From assembly GCA_016718655.1 (NCBI GenBank), contig JADKCV010000004.1, positions 129,618 to 193,617 on the forward strand: 64,000 nucleotides of DNA. The letters run 5' to 3'. The position numbers were made by a program, and so were the translations under genes. Numbering within the stretch: position 1 is the first letter of the stretch; each line of letters begins with the position of its first letter. This DNA comes from Flavobacteriales bacterium (GTDB lineage: Bacteria; Bacteroidota; Bacteroidia; Flavobacteriales_F; PHOS-HE28). Under the pieces are notes generated by a model. That model was not told the DNA's origin and did not search any database. It saw nothing but the letters and a program-made list of their open reading frames with translations. Positions 50,527-60,339 of this stretch are shown here, piece after piece.

Positions 50527-53010
50527 TTACCGCCCCTTGATCACCCGTAGGGTCCGCTGCACATCCGCACCGTTCAGTACCACCAGGTAGGCGCCATCCT
50601 CCACGTTCGTCAGGTCCAGGTCCACTGTGGAGCGCCCCGCAGGCCAGGTGCTGGTGTGCACCGTGCGACCCATGGCATCCAGCACCGTCACGCGTAGGTC
50701 GGTGCGTGGTGCTGGGCCGCGTACGGTGACCCGGTCGGCCGTGGGGCTGGGGTAGGCGCTCCATTCCTCGGGCACCACCTCGTTCACCCCCACCACGTTA
50801 TCGAAGCGGGTGCAGGTGTAGGCCATGGCATCGTAGAGTGCCTGCACCGCATCGGCGCGCTGCTTCAGGGCCACCACGCTCGCATAGGCGCCACCCTCCG
50901 GGGCCCGCGCGTGGATCACCGCCAGGTCCATGCACAGGGTATCATCGGCCGCCCAGGTGAAGGGGCCTGTACTGCCCACGCTGCGCCGGTCCGCAACGGC
51001 ATCGCCGCCCACGAAGGTGTCGCTCCAGCTACCGCCGGGGAACTGGTACCGGCTGCTGAAGCCCGGCCCCACGTGCGGCACCCCGTCGGGCGAACCCAGG
51101 AGTAAGTCGATGTATTCCTCCACAAAGATCGGTGCCTCGTCGCTCTGCCACGTGCTGTGCGCGTACAGCGGGTGGTTCAAGTACTTCACCCCGATGGCAG
51201 GCGGCTGCGTACCGTAGCCCATGATCGGGTTGGACCCCTGTACCGTATCGGCATCCAGTTCGTCGCCGTTGTAGCTGAGCCAAAGGCTGCGCGTGCTGTC
51301 GCATTCGCTCAGGTCGTCGTTGTAGCCACCCACGTCCAGGTCGGTGAAGAGCCCGAAGAACACACTGTCGTAATCCGCACCGCTGCGGTTGATCATGCGC
51401 AGGTTGATGAAGGTGCTGTTGTAGCGGTCCTCCTGGGTGGGGTCGTCGTAGTTGTACACCAGCACGTGCATGTCGCACTCCACGTCGTCGGCGTATGCGG
51501 GATAGCGGTCGCTGTGCAGCAGGGTGTAGGCAGCGCGGTGGCCGCGGATCAGCGGATGGTCACCCGCCTCCGGTTCATAGAGGTCATCGCCGTCCTGGTC
51601 CTGGAAGGGCGCCAGGCGGGCCGGTTCACCGTTGGCCGTGTTGCCGTTGCCCGGCCAGGTCGCGATGGCGTAGGGCATCACGTAGCCCGGCTCGTTCCAC
51701 TGGGCCGCATGGGCATCGATGGTGGCCTGGTCCACCGTCCACACCTGGTGGTAGCGGCGGTAGAAATCGTTGTCGCGCACCAGGGCCTGTTGCGGACCGG
51801 CCCACAACAGGCTGTCGTCGCTGGTGATGTTGTTGTAGCTGGGCGACGTGCGTTTCCACTCGTCCTGCTGCTTGCCGATCAGCCAGGGCGATGCGGTGTA
51901 GATGCTGTATACCCCACTGTCCTTGGGCACCTCCAGGCCGTGCAGGTTCATCCAATGCCGATCGAACAGGGCGGGCGTCGGCGTCACCGTGGCGCGCATG
52001 GCGCCGGCATCCACCACCGTGTGGTGTACACCATCGATCAGTTCGGAGAAGCGGTTGGTGCGCCCATGACCGGTGAAGGGCACTCCCTCAAAGCCGCCCA
52101 GGAACAAGCGTCCACCGAACTCGGCCGCGCAGCTGGTCCGATAGTCCAGGTCGAAGGCCTCATCGCCGCTGATCCTGTAGCCACCCACCACGTAGCTGCC
52201 ATCCGGCAGCACCGCCATGCGGCGCTCGAACGCACCGTAAATGTACTGCGGTAGGGGGGCCAGTGGAGGTACGCCGTAGCTGCTGCCATTCCAGATGGCC
52301 CAACCAGGCAAGGGCGCTCCGCCCACGTCCGCAGTGAAAGTTCCACCTATCACCAGACCGTCCGGGGTGGACACCAGGTCCCATACGCTGCCCGTCAGGC
52401 CGGATCCAACTTGTTCCCACGTAATGCCGGTCCACCGGGCCAGGTGCGACACCGGACCACCTTCCCAGTTCAGTGTGAAGAAGCCACCGGCGTACAGCAC
52501 GCCCTGGTGGCTGGTCAAGGCTCGGATGCTCGAGTCGAACGGGCCACCCAGTGTATCCCACGCGGCCCCGGTCCAGCGGCACACAAGGCCGTTCATAGTG
52601 GCGGCATGCAAGGCACCGTCGTGTACACATAAGGAGGAGACATCATCGGGCAGCCCTTGGTCCAGTGCCACCCAAGCGGCTCCATCCCAGCGCGCCACGT
52701 TGCCCAGGTCCGAGATACGTCCTCCGATGTACAACTCCCCGTTCAGTTCCTCCACCTCGCGATAACCGAAGCTGCTGGCGTTGAACACGGCCGGAAAGCT
52801 GAACACCTGGGTGCCATCCCAGCCCTGCACGCCGGTGCCATTCACCCCCAGCAGGGCCATGAAGTTTTCCCCCACCACCACCAACTGCCCGTTCCACACG
52901 GCCATATCGGCCACATCATTCGTGGCGCCTACGCCCACAGGCACCACACGTTGGGCGCACAGGGGTACAGTGAGAACGGCGGTGCCGAGCAGGAGCAGGG
53001 TACGGAACAT
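50527..53010 (-). CDS. Secreted propeller protein with T9SS sorting domain
   Basis: 827 residues. I start at the ATG at 53010, directly before a signal peptide (ending LCAQ); an upstream in-frame extension only translates a dispersed repeat. Residues ~25-310 hold kelch-like repeats of the form W(D/N)GxxW ... LYxGG. The middle (~320-730) has no family I know but is full of aspartates (DLDVGGYNDDLSECD), as in large Bacteroidota extracellular proteins. The last ~85 residues are a type A sorting domain (YPSPTADRVTV ... DAMGRTVHTS ... DGAYLVVLNG). Surface location is well supported; function is unknown. Confidence 0.8.
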   Translation of the reverse strand: MFRTLLLLGTAVLTVPLCAQRVVPVGVGATNDVADMAVWNGQLVVVGENFMALLGVNGTGVQGWDGTQVFSFPAVFNASSFGYREVEELNGELYIGGRISDLGNVARWDGAAWVALDQGLPDDVSSLCVHDGALHAATMNGLVCRWTGAAWDTLGGPFDSSIRALTSHQGVLYAGGFFTLNWEGGPVSHLARWTGITWEQVGSGLTGSVWDLVSTPDGLVIGGTFTADVGGAPLPGWAIWNGSSYGVPPLAPLPQYIYGAFERRMAVLPDGSYVVGGYRISGDEAFDLDYRTSCAAEFGGRLFLGGFEGVPFTGHGRTNRFSELIDGVHHTVVDAGAMRATVTPTPALFDRHWMNLHGLEVPKDSGVYSIYTASPWLIGKQQDEWKRTSPSYNNITSDDSLLWAGPQQALVRDNDFYRRYHQVWTVDQATIDAHAAQWNEPGYVMPYAIATWPGNGNTANGEPARLAPFQDQDGDDLYEPEAGDHPLIRGHRAAYTLLHSDRYPAYADDVECDMHVLVYNYDDPTQEDRYNSTFINLRMINRSGADYDSVFFGLFTDLDVGGYNDDLSECDSTRSLWLSYNGDELDADTVQGSNPIMGYGTQPPAIGVKYLNHPLYAHSTWQSDEAPIFVEEYIDLLLGSPDGVPHVGPGFSSRYQFPGGSWSDTFVGGDAVADRRSVGSTGPFTWAADDTLCMDLAVIHARAPEGGAYASVVALKQRADAVQALYDAMAYTCTRFDNVVGVNEVVPEEWSAYPSPTADRVTVRGPAPRTDLRVTVLDAMGRTVHTSTWPAGRSTVDLDLTNVEDGAYLVVLNGADVQRTLRVIKGR

Positions 53011-53153
53011 GGTAGTGAAGTTGACCCACGAAGATGGGGGATCCGGCGGAAATCCGAAGGGGGAAAGGGTGAGGAAGGCCTGACCGGTGCGTTGTGAGCT
53101 GTTGTACCAACCCTGGATCATGTCAGGTACACGGATGCGCTTCATACGATGAA

Positions 53154-53198
53154 GCCGCAGGGTCCCTTCGTGCCTCAGGAGAGCCTGCGGAGGTTTAA
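53154..53198. repeat. Dispersed palindromic element, copy A
   Basis: A ~44-base element with outer arms CCGCAGG and CCTGCGG and an AGGTTT tail. It lies in the 345-base gap between the cupin gene and the propeller gene, in which I see nothing else. Near-identical to copies at 54308 and 57593. Confidence 0.85.
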
Positions 53199-53354
53199 CA
53201 CACATTCATGATCCATCGACGACCACCCTAGCGCGGTGGCTGTCGAACATAGGAGAGTGGCCATCCACATTGGTCGAGGCACGTGCGTTGCATTGCAGCG
53301 TGGCGATCCATTGCACGGGACGGCCACCTGGCATTCCGCACCACCCGGCCCGCA

Positions 53355-53708
53355 CTACTTCACCAACATGAACTTCATATCGCTCACTGCCTTTATGTGG
53401 TGATCGATGGCCATGGGGAGCATGATGTATCTGCCGGCGGCCACGGGGTGCACCACATCCATGATCGTCACGGTGGCTTCTCCTTCCAGCACCGTGAAGA
53501 GCGCTTGCGTAGGGGAGGAATGCGGGGGCACATCCTGACCGGCCTTCAAGGCGAATACGATGGCCTTGGCGCTCCCGTTGTTCAGCACCATGGTGCTTTG
53601 GAATTTGGCCGCATCGTAGGCAGTGGCATCGGCAAGGCGTAGCGCAGGGTCTTGGGCACTGGTGTTCATGGCGAGAAGGATGCTGAGGCTTAGTAGGACG
53701 GTTTTCAT
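53355..53708 (-). CDS. Small exported cupin-domain protein
   Basis: 117 residues with a signal peptide ending NTSAQ (~19). The cupin core is PPHSSPTQALFTVLEGEATV and GRYIMLPMAIDHHIKAVSD; the first motif keeps one histidine and the second two, so metal binding is possible but incomplete. Its ATG overlaps the stop of the upstream membrane gene (53705-53708), so the two form an operon. The location is likely periplasmic. Function is unknown; it may sense or bind a small molecule. Confidence 0.75.
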   Translation of the reverse strand: MKTVLLSLSILLAMNTSAQDPALRLADATAYDAAKFQSTMVLNNGSAKAIVFALKAGQDVPPHSSPTQALFTVLEGEATVTIMDVVHPVAAGRYIMLPMAIDHHIKAVSDMKFMLVK

Positions 53709-54115
53709 GACAAAGGATCGTTGGTGCGCAAGAAATAAAGGCCTGTGAGTACTACGGCCAGTACGATGAACACAGCGCCGATCAAGACGAAGATGGGCGA
53801 CACGTGGAGGTAGATCTCCAGCAGGATGCCCACCGGCATCAGCATGCCGGAGAGGGCGATCCACGAAATGGTGCGGTGCTGGCGCACGGGCATCCTGCTC
53901 TTCAGCAGCACGAACCCGATCACGATGTTCAGGAAGGCGAAGAGGTTGCCATGCACGTGGGCCAGGCGGCTTTCGAAGTGCGGCCCCGTGTTGTCGTTCG
54001 CGATCCACTCCGCCTTGTCCGGTGCAAAGTCGCGCAGGTAGATGAGCAGGAAACCATAGAGCATGAACAGCCCCATGAAGAGAAATCCGAAAGCGATGTT
54101 GTGGCGGCCGTTCAT
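53705..54115 (-). CDS. Four-helix membrane protein of unknown function
   Basis: 136 residues from the ATG at 54115. Helices at ~5-28, ~57-75, ~82-105 and ~107-128. The second helix is preceded by HFESRLAHVHGNLFAFLN, whose histidines could bind haem or metal. It is translationally coupled to the exported cupin protein. I do not recognise the family. Confidence 0.75.
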   Translation of the reverse strand: MNGRHNIAFGFLFMGLFMLYGFLLIYLRDFAPDKAEWIANDNTGPHFESRLAHVHGNLFAFLNIVIGFVLLKSRMPVRQHRTISWIALSGMLMPVGILLEIYLHVSPIFVLIGAVFIVLAVVLTGLYFLRTNDPLS

Positions 54116-54179
54116 GTTCTTCAGTTCAGGACCACAAGGTCCGCTATTCGCACCCCGCATCCACCTGACGAACGACAGG

Positions 54180-54283
54180 TCACGTTCCGTCCTTCACCAC
54201 CAGCGCCAATTGCCCCACATGATAGGTCGTGTGCGACATGATGCGGCCCAGTTCTTCGGCCTTGGACCGCGGTAGGGTCTACG
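54180..54283 (-). pseudogene. C-terminal remnant of a DinB-family protein
   Basis: A minus-strand reading of 32 codons ends at a stop at 54180-54182 and contains SKAEELGRIMSHTTYHVGQL, the C-terminal helix and metal-ligand histidine of DinB-like (bacillithiol-transferase-like) proteins. Upstream a TAG closes the frame and no other part of the gene is found, so this is a fragment of a lost gene. It lies next to palindromic element copy B. Confidence 0.55.
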
Positions 54284-54307
54284 GAGGGACCGAGGGGTCA
54301 TCATTTA

Positions 54308-54351
54308 GCCGCAGGGTCCCTTCGTGCCTCAGGAGAGCCTGCGGAGGTTTA
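54308..54351. repeat. Dispersed palindromic element, copy B
   Basis: Same arms and tail as copy A, essentially identical across ~40 bases. It lies between the DinB remnant and the stop codon of the decayed T9SS protease tail at 54361, where it could act as a terminator. Confidence 0.85.
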
Positions 54352-54360
54352 CCGGCGGCC

Positions 54361-55735
54361 TCACTCCTTCACGAACCGCACGAAGCGTACTTCGTTGGCA
54401 AGGGATGTGATCCGGAGCAGGTAGGCCCCGGAGGCCAACGCACTCACATCGACAGGCGTTCTTCCATGCACGATGCCCAAGGCGAGTACCGAACGTCCGT
54501 CCAGACCGATCACTTCGGCACGGTAAGCGCGCATGTCGGGGAACGATAGGTTCAACACAGCGCTTGTCGGCACGGGGTATACGCGCAGGTCCATGGTGTG
54601 GCTGGCATCCAGTCCGGTGGGGATGACCATCTGCTCTTCCGCGAAGAGGTAGGCAGAACCTGCTTGGTCGATGGTGTTGTTCCCGAATACATCCTCATCA
54701 CTCCCTAGACGCCCCACGGCATCGCGCTGGCCGCTGATGGCCACGCTCGTTCGAAAACATCCACAAGGCCCGGTCACTGCGCTTGGTTTTCTGTTGTTGA
54801 AGCCTCCAGTCGCCGCCTTCGCGAAAAATGTACGCCGCACCGGCATTATTCATCGCAGCACCTCCCAGGGCATCACGATCCTCGAAATGCTCGCCAACGA
54901 CAACACGGTCACCATTGATGGCTACACTGATCCCGAACTCGTCCCCACTGTCAATGTCGTTCGATTCGAGCTTCTCTTGCTCGATATAGTTCCGCCGCGA
55001 GAACGAAGTATGCGCATTCCCTGCGGAGATGACTCAGGTATCGTTATGTCATCCTTGAGGCTCCTACGATGGCGTGTTCCCCCGCTGATCGAGACCACTG
55101 TACCGAACTCGTCACCGGCGCTCGGTCAATGGGTCAGTTTGGTTTGCTGGGTCCACGTGCTCCGCTCCGTGCGAAGATGTAGGCGGAGCCGGCCAGAGCT
55201 GGATCCACCGCCCGCTGCATCATCATTCTCGGGCGAGAACCTGGCGTGATCGCGGTCGCGACGCTCCAGCCGAACCCGTCAGCGATATCCCGGTCGGTGG
55301 CTACTAGCTTGGCTTGCTGCATCCAGCTGTCACCGTTCCGCACGAAGATGTACGCTGAACCGGAGTTGTCCAATTCACCACCGCCCAGCGCATCGTGATC
55401 CTCGTCCGAGCACCCACGATGACGTGGTCTCCACTGATCGCGACGCTCCACCCGAACTCGTCCAAGGTGGCCCGGTCATTGGCCACGATCTTCTGCTGCT
55501 CGATCCAGACGTCGCCATTCCGTTTGAAGATATAAGCAGGCCGCATCAGGGCCGGGCACCGTTCATCATGCTCATCTACGAAGTTGCGCCCACAATGGCA
55601 TAGTCCCCGTCAATGGCCACTCTACCACCCGGTCAAATCTCGCTCGCTACGATCGCTCATCCTGGGCTCCAGTCTCCGCTGCTATGAAAATGTGCGCCAC
55701 TGCGAATATGGATAGCCTTGCATAGAGACCTTCTC
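54361..55735 (-). pseudogene. Decayed FG-GAP repeats and T9SS domain of the metzincin protease
   Basis: This continues the metalloprotease reading but shifts frame at least six times. Recognisable FG-GAP pieces include AYIFKRNGDVWIEQQKIVAND, FGWSVAISGDHVIVGA, GSAYIFVRNGDSWMQQAKLV and FGTSVAISG, each in a different frame. The end (54361-54600) is an intact type A sorting domain (LRVYPVPTSAVLNLSFPDM ... GAYLLRITS). The density of breaks is far above that elsewhere in the window, so true decay is as likely as sequencing error. If real, the protease is made without its sorting signal. Confidence 0.7.
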
Positions 55736-57496
55736 CTATGCACCCACAATGGCATAGTCCCCACTGATCGATACACTGGTACCGAACGCGGCATTGATGG
55801 ATCGATCGCTCGCCACGATCTTGTTGATCTCTTCGAAGGGCCTGCGCGGTGTGCCAGCGCAATCGCAATCGGCAATGATGATGTCGTTCTCCGTCAACGG
55901 GTCGCCGTCCTCGCAGGCTGCACCACCTGTGCAGGGCGTGGTGAACTCCTGCACCGGGCTGTACGCCGATGGACCACCGACGCATTCCGTGCGCACCCGA
56001 TAGCTGTAGGTGGCCCCTGGGAACAGGCCCTTCAGGTCCTGGTCCGTCCCGTGATCCCGCCCACGGTGATCAGGTGCTGTCCTTGGCTTCCACTGAAGGG
56101 TGTACGGTGGCACCGCTCCGCCGCCCAACTCACCGTGGCAGTTGGCCGTGGCATTGGTCGTGATGTCGGTCGGCATGTCGCAACCTGCCATACCGCAGGT
56201 GCCCACGCACGGGGCGGCATCCACGTTGCCAACGATCGGCGCCGCGGGCTGCGGGCCGAAGCCGATGTTGAAGTCGATCCCCACCGGGGACAAATGGCAA
56301 TAGCTCATGATGGTGCCTCCGTTCTCGGGGATGGGTGCACCGCTGCACGCGCCTTCGTACGGGAATCCTTCCGCAGGCCCGCAGCCGTCGATCGCCGTGT
56401 TGTTGCCGTTCCAAACGCAGGCATGCGTGTGCGGTGAGCCCAGGACATGGCCCTCCTCATGCGTCACCACAGTAACGCTCCAGCTATAGACCGGCACATC
56501 CGCGAAGTTGTCCTGGATGCCGCTATAGCACATGCGGTTGTCCGGATCGCTGGCGCATAGGCCATCGAAGACAGCCAGGCCGCCGTCATTCGTATAATCG
56601 AGCAGGTGCCCCACGTCGCCGTTGAACCCGTCGCGGAAGGACCGGAACTGGCCAAGCAATACGCTCGCGGTGTTACCCGTGTACGGGCTCGGTACATCCC
56701 AGATGAACAGCTCGGAAAGCACCACGGAGATGCCATCGTTGTCGAACAGGGTGGCGTGCTGGTTGAACAGGCCGGTGATGTAGTTCGAGGTGTTCGTGAC
56801 GCCGCCCTTGTCCAGGAAGATGTCATGGTCCACCTCCCAATAGAGGTCCACGCACCGCGCGGTCCTTGCCTGGTCCTGGCCTGTGGCAGGTCGTTCAACA
56901 CGAACCGCGCCCTCGTCCGTTGTATGGCACGCGAATACCGGTGGGTCGATCAGGTCGCGCTCGGCGTAGTAGATGTGCGCATCGGTGTCGCCTTCCAACT
57001 TGCCCAACACATGGTTGCCGGTCGCATCGCTCACAAAGCCCATCACTTCATCGGGGAAGATGCTGATGGCAGCCAGCGAGTTCTCCTGACCTGCAATGAT
57101 CCCGCGATAGTGAACACCCTGTACGTGCTCCACCGGCGCACCCGTACTGGCGGTTACCAGAGAGAACCCGCTGGAGAGGATCTCGGCCCGCACCAGGTCG
57201 AGGGCCACCGACCCGTCCGCAGTGGGGATCTCCAAAGTCAGTTGGTCGGGTGGCTGGGCCAACAGCCCGGACAAGGCCGTTCTGCTGGGCATCATGAAGG
57301 CCGCAGCTTCCACCACCGGACCCACAAGCGCATCCCGGAAAGCGGGTGCCTCGGTGGGGGTGAAGGGCGTGAATGACGTGAAGGCAGCGTGCGCCCTCTG
57401 CTCAGCGACCCGCGCAGCTACCCGACGTTCGGACCGGTCCTGCCCGGTACGTGCACGAAGCACCAAGCAAGCGACCAGTAGGAAATAGTTCTGCAT
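55736..57496 (-). CDS. Secreted reprolysin-like (metzincin) metalloprotease, truncated
   Basis: 586 residues. A signal peptide is followed by a propeptide-like region to ~190. The zinc site is HEEGHVLGSPHTHACVW, with the third histidine, and the Met-turn is TIMSYCHLSP, as in M12-type metzincins. A fibronectin-like segment (YSYRVRTECVGG ... EFTTPCTGG) and the start of an FG-GAP repeat follow. The stop at 55736 is premature: the repeat propeller and sorting domain continue in other frames to 54361. Catalytic residues are complete, so activity is possible even if surface anchoring fails. Confidence 0.82.
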   Translation of the reverse strand: MQNYFLLVACLVLRARTGQDRSERRVAARVAEQRAHAAFTSFTPFTPTEAPAFRDALVGPVVEAAAFMMPSRTALSGLLAQPPDQLTLEIPTADGSVALDLVRAEILSSGFSLVTASTGAPVEHVQGVHYRGIIAGQENSLAAISIFPDEVMGFVSDATGNHVLGKLEGDTDAHIYYAERDLIDPPVFACHTTDEGAVRVERPATGQDQARTARCVDLYWEVDHDIFLDKGGVTNTSNYITGLFNQHATLFDNDGISVVLSELFIWDVPSPYTGNTASVLLGQFRSFRDGFNGDVGHLLDYTNDGGLAVFDGLCASDPDNRMCYSGIQDNFADVPVYSWSVTVVTHEEGHVLGSPHTHACVWNGNNTAIDGCGPAEGFPYEGACSGAPIPENGGTIMSYCHLSPVGIDFNIGFGPQPAAPIVGNVDAAPCVGTCGMAGCDMPTDITTNATANCHGELGGGAVPPYTLQWKPRTAPDHRGRDHGTDQDLKGLFPGATYSYRVRTECVGGPSAYSPVQEFTTPCTGGAACEDGDPLTENDIIIADCDCAGTPRRPFEEINKIVASDRSINAAFGTSVSISGDYAIVGA

Positions 57497-57518
57497 GTGG
57501 AAAGCGTGGATGACGTGT

Positions 57519-57526
57519 CCAAGTTA
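57519..57526 (-). promoter_or_regulatory. -7 promoter box of the metalloprotease gene
   Basis: Minus-strand TAACTTGG matches TAnnTTTG at seven of eight positions, 22 bases before the ATG at 57496. Confidence 0.3.
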
Positions 57527-57592
57527 AGCAACGCCCGCTTCGCGCTTATCCGGGCGTGAGGGCCTCGGGGATGATCGCGTGTGCGCAGGGTC

Positions 57593-57626
57593 CCTTCGTG
57601 CCTCAGGTGAGCCTGCGGAGGTTTAA
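57593..57626. repeat. Dispersed palindromic element, copy C
   Basis: One base differs from copy A in the middle (GTGAG for GAGAG) and the left arm reads GCGCAGG. It lies in the 310-base space between two divergent genes, so here it cannot be a simple terminator. I see nothing else in that space apart from the -7-like box. Confidence 0.85.
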
Positions 57627-57805
57627 CGTACGGTGGACCACGTCTGAATTCCTTACCTTCAAGCCACCGTACACGCTTGACCCTCATCTGATGCCACCAC
57701 CCTCCCGATGCTTCCGTTGATGAACGAACATCACGTGGCGAGCAGCGTTCCATTGGTGTCATCGATCACCTGGGTGATCGGCTCCGCCATGAAGATAACG
57801 CCCCC

Positions 57806-60151
57806 ATGAAGCCTGCGGCGCTGATCATTGGCTTGGTGCTCCTGTCGGCGAATGCCATTAGGGCCCAGTCCAAGCAGAACTTCAACTGGATGATCAACAA
57901 TTCGGGGCTTGGCAACCTGCCCCTTGCGGCCGCACTGGATTTCGACAACTGCACACCCACCGTGCTCAATAACACCTTGGGCTCCGGGTTCGAGGGCCAG
58001 TCCTCCATTTCCGACAGCCAGAGCGGCCAGCTCTTGATGTATACCGATGGGCTGAGGATGTACAACGCGAACGGCGTGGTCATGCAGAACGGCCAGGTCG
58101 TTGGTATCACGAACTCCCAAGCGCAGAATTTGATCGTCAAGAAACCGGGCAGCGCGTCCATCTTCTACATGATCAGCCCGGATACGCAGGCCGGGCTGGT
58201 CGTGAACACCAACTTTCCTACCGCATCCGGACTGAAGTACGCGGAAGTGGACATGAGCCTGGACGGTGGGCTCGGGGCGGTCACCTCGGCCTTCAACGTA
58301 CTCAAAGCGCCCGGCAATTGCGAGATGATCACGGGCGTGTACCATGCGAACGGGGAGGATATCTGGCTCATCGGCCACGAATACGGTAACAACAACTTCT
58401 ACACCTTCCTTGTCACGGCGGCCGGCATCAACCCCGTCCCCACCCTCACGGCCGCCGGCCCCGTGGTGTTCACGGCACCGCCCGGCGTTCCCGCCAATTC
58501 CAACTTCGACGCCATCGGCGAACTGAAGGCCTCGCCCGATGGCAGCAAACTGGCCTTCACCACCTTCTTCAACGGCTTCACCTGCCTCGTGGATTTCGAC
58601 AATGCCACTGGCGCCATCTCCAACCCCATCGAGTTGTCCATCGATGGCGGCGGCTACGGAACATCCTTTTCGCCGGACAATACCAAGCTCTACTTCACGG
58701 GCTATGAAAGCGGGAACCTGGCGTTCAACGTGAACAACTCCATCTACCAGTTCGACATCAGCTCCAACGATGCGGTGACCATCCAGAATTCGCGCACCAC
58801 CATTTTCACCGATGTGGCCGGCTTCAAAAGCCTGAAGCTGGGACCCGATCGCAAGCTCTATGTGGCCCGCGCCACCGCCGTGCAGCTGGGCAATGGCGCA
58901 CCCTACCTCGGCGTGATCAACGAACCCGACAATGCCGGACTGGCCTGCAACTATGTACACGACGGTGTGTTCCTCAACGGACCCTATGGAACCTGGGGAC
59001 TGAACAACAGCATCGAGGACTTCTTCGACTGCAACGCACTGCAGTTCACCTTGGGGCCGGACACCGTGATCTGTCCGGGGGACAGCGTGGTGCTGTCGGC
59101 CATCGCGGACCAAAGCAGCTACCTCTGGAACACCGGCCAGGCCACAAGCAGCATCACCGTAAGCCAGGCGGGCACCTATTGGGTGGAGGTGAGCGGCCCC
59201 GATGGCACGGCCAGCGACACGGTGGTGGTGGGCAACCATGTGCTGGCACCCTTGGTCATCACGGGCCCCGCAGCGGTCTGCCCCGGAGCACCGGCAGCGC
59301 TGCTGGCCGCTCCTGGCTTTGCGAGTTACCAATGGTCCACAGGGTCCACGGCCAACCCGCTGCTGGCAGGCGCAGGGGCGTGGTCCGTTACGGCCACCGA
59401 CACCACTACCTGCCAGACCACGGCTTCCTTCACCGTAGCGGAATTCGCCCTGGCCGGGCTCAGCATAACCGGTGAACCGGCGGTGTGCGCAGGGCAGGTA
59501 ACGGAGCTGGTGGCATCGGCCGGTCTGTCCAGTTACGCCTGGAACACGGGTGCCGATAGCATCGCCGTCTCCGTAGGGCCCGGGCTCTGGTCCGTATCGG
59601 CGGTGGATACCAATGGGTGCCTGAACAGCGCCCTGTTCGAGGTGGCACAGCTGGACGCCCCCCTGGCACGGATCATCAGCCCCGATGAATTCTGCGATGG
59701 CGTGCCCGCCTTCCTGAGCGCCGAGGACTACCCGGACCAGGAGCTGCTGTGGAACACGGGCGGCACCGAGGCTTCCATCGCCGTGGGTTCCAACGGCACC
59801 TATGCCCTCACGGCCTCCAATGCCTGCGGCACGGCTTCCGACTCCATCCGGGTCAGGTTCGACAACTGCGATTGCGGCATCTTCGTCCCGAACAGCTTCA
59901 CGCCGAACGGGGACGGCACCAACGAGGTGTGGCAACCGGTGGTATGCCCGGCACTGGCCTACGAGGCCGCCGTGTACGACCGCTGGGGCATCCGCATCTT
60001 CCAAACCACGGACCCGAACGAAGCCTGGACAGGAACCTTCGGTGGAGCAGACGACCCTGCACCCATCGGGGTGTACACCTATACCGTGAACGTTACGGAG
60101 GAACAAGGCGCACCGAAAGCGCTGGTCGGCCACGTTACGCTGGTGCGGTGA
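57806..60151 (+). CDS. Secreted protein with gliding-motility-associated (type B) C-terminal domain
   Basis: 781 residues. The signal peptide ends IRAQ (~21). Residues ~30-410 read as a beta-propeller (LKASPDGSKLAFTTF, SFSPDNTKLYFTGYESG). Three Ig-like domains with the 'CPGDSVVLSA ... YLWNTGQATSSITV' pattern follow (~420-690). The last ~85 residues are the CHU_C/type B sorting domain (VPNSFTPNGDGTNEVW ... VYDRWGIRIFQTT ... WTGTFGG), exported by T9SS and typical of large adhesins near SprF-like partners. No SprF/PorP-like gene is visible here. Confidence 0.88.
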   Translation: MKPAALIIGLVLLSANAIRAQSKQNFNWMINNSGLGNLPLAAALDFDNCTPTVLNNTLGSGFEGQSSISDSQSGQLLMYTDGLRMYNANGVVMQNGQVVGITNSQAQNLIVKKPGSASIFYMISPDTQAGLVVNTNFPTASGLKYAEVDMSLDGGLGAVTSAFNVLKAPGNCEMITGVYHANGEDIWLIGHEYGNNNFYTFLVTAAGINPVPTLTAAGPVVFTAPPGVPANSNFDAIGELKASPDGSKLAFTTFFNGFTCLVDFDNATGAISNPIELSIDGGGYGTSFSPDNTKLYFTGYESGNLAFNVNNSIYQFDISSNDAVTIQNSRTTIFTDVAGFKSLKLGPDRKLYVARATAVQLGNGAPYLGVINEPDNAGLACNYVHDGVFLNGPYGTWGLNNSIEDFFDCNALQFTLGPDTVICPGDSVVLSAIADQSSYLWNTGQATSSITVSQAGTYWVEVSGPDGTASDTVVVGNHVLAPLVITGPAAVCPGAPAALLAAPGFASYQWSTGSTANPLLAGAGAWSVTATDTTTCQTTASFTVAEFALAGLSITGEPAVCAGQVTELVASAGLSSYAWNTGADSIAVSVGPGLWSVSAVDTNGCLNSALFEVAQLDAPLARIISPDEFCDGVPAFLSAEDYPDQELLWNTGGTEASIAVGSNGTYALTASNACGTASDSIRVRFDNCDCGIFVPNSFTPNGDGTNEVWQPVVCPALAYEAAVYDRWGIRIFQTTDPNEAWTGTFGGADDPAPIGVYTYTVNVTEEQGAPKALVGHVTLVR

Positions 60152-60202
60152 TCGGCATGCGCTGGGCGTGAAGGTGAGTAATTGACCAACCGCTTGGATC
60201 CT

Positions 60203-60232
60203 CGACAGGGTGCCTTTCAGTGGACCCTGTCG
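60203..60232 (+). terminator. Hairpin terminator
   Basis: A perfect 9-base stem (CGACAGGGT with ACCCTGTCG) and 12-base loop, about 50 bases after the stop of the gliding-type protein gene. Confidence 0.65.
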
Positions 60233-60339
60233 TTCATGACCGCTATCGCAGGGCCCCCTATGCATTCGGCAGGAAGGTTCGTGCCCCAAAGAGGGCCTGC
60301 AAGGGTTGAGACCACGGACGCCAGAACAGCAGGGCGGGG

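Noticed and set aside
53011..53205. N-terminal extension of the T9SS propeller protein
   Set aside because: It translates palindromic element copy A; the signal peptide begins at the ATG at 53010.
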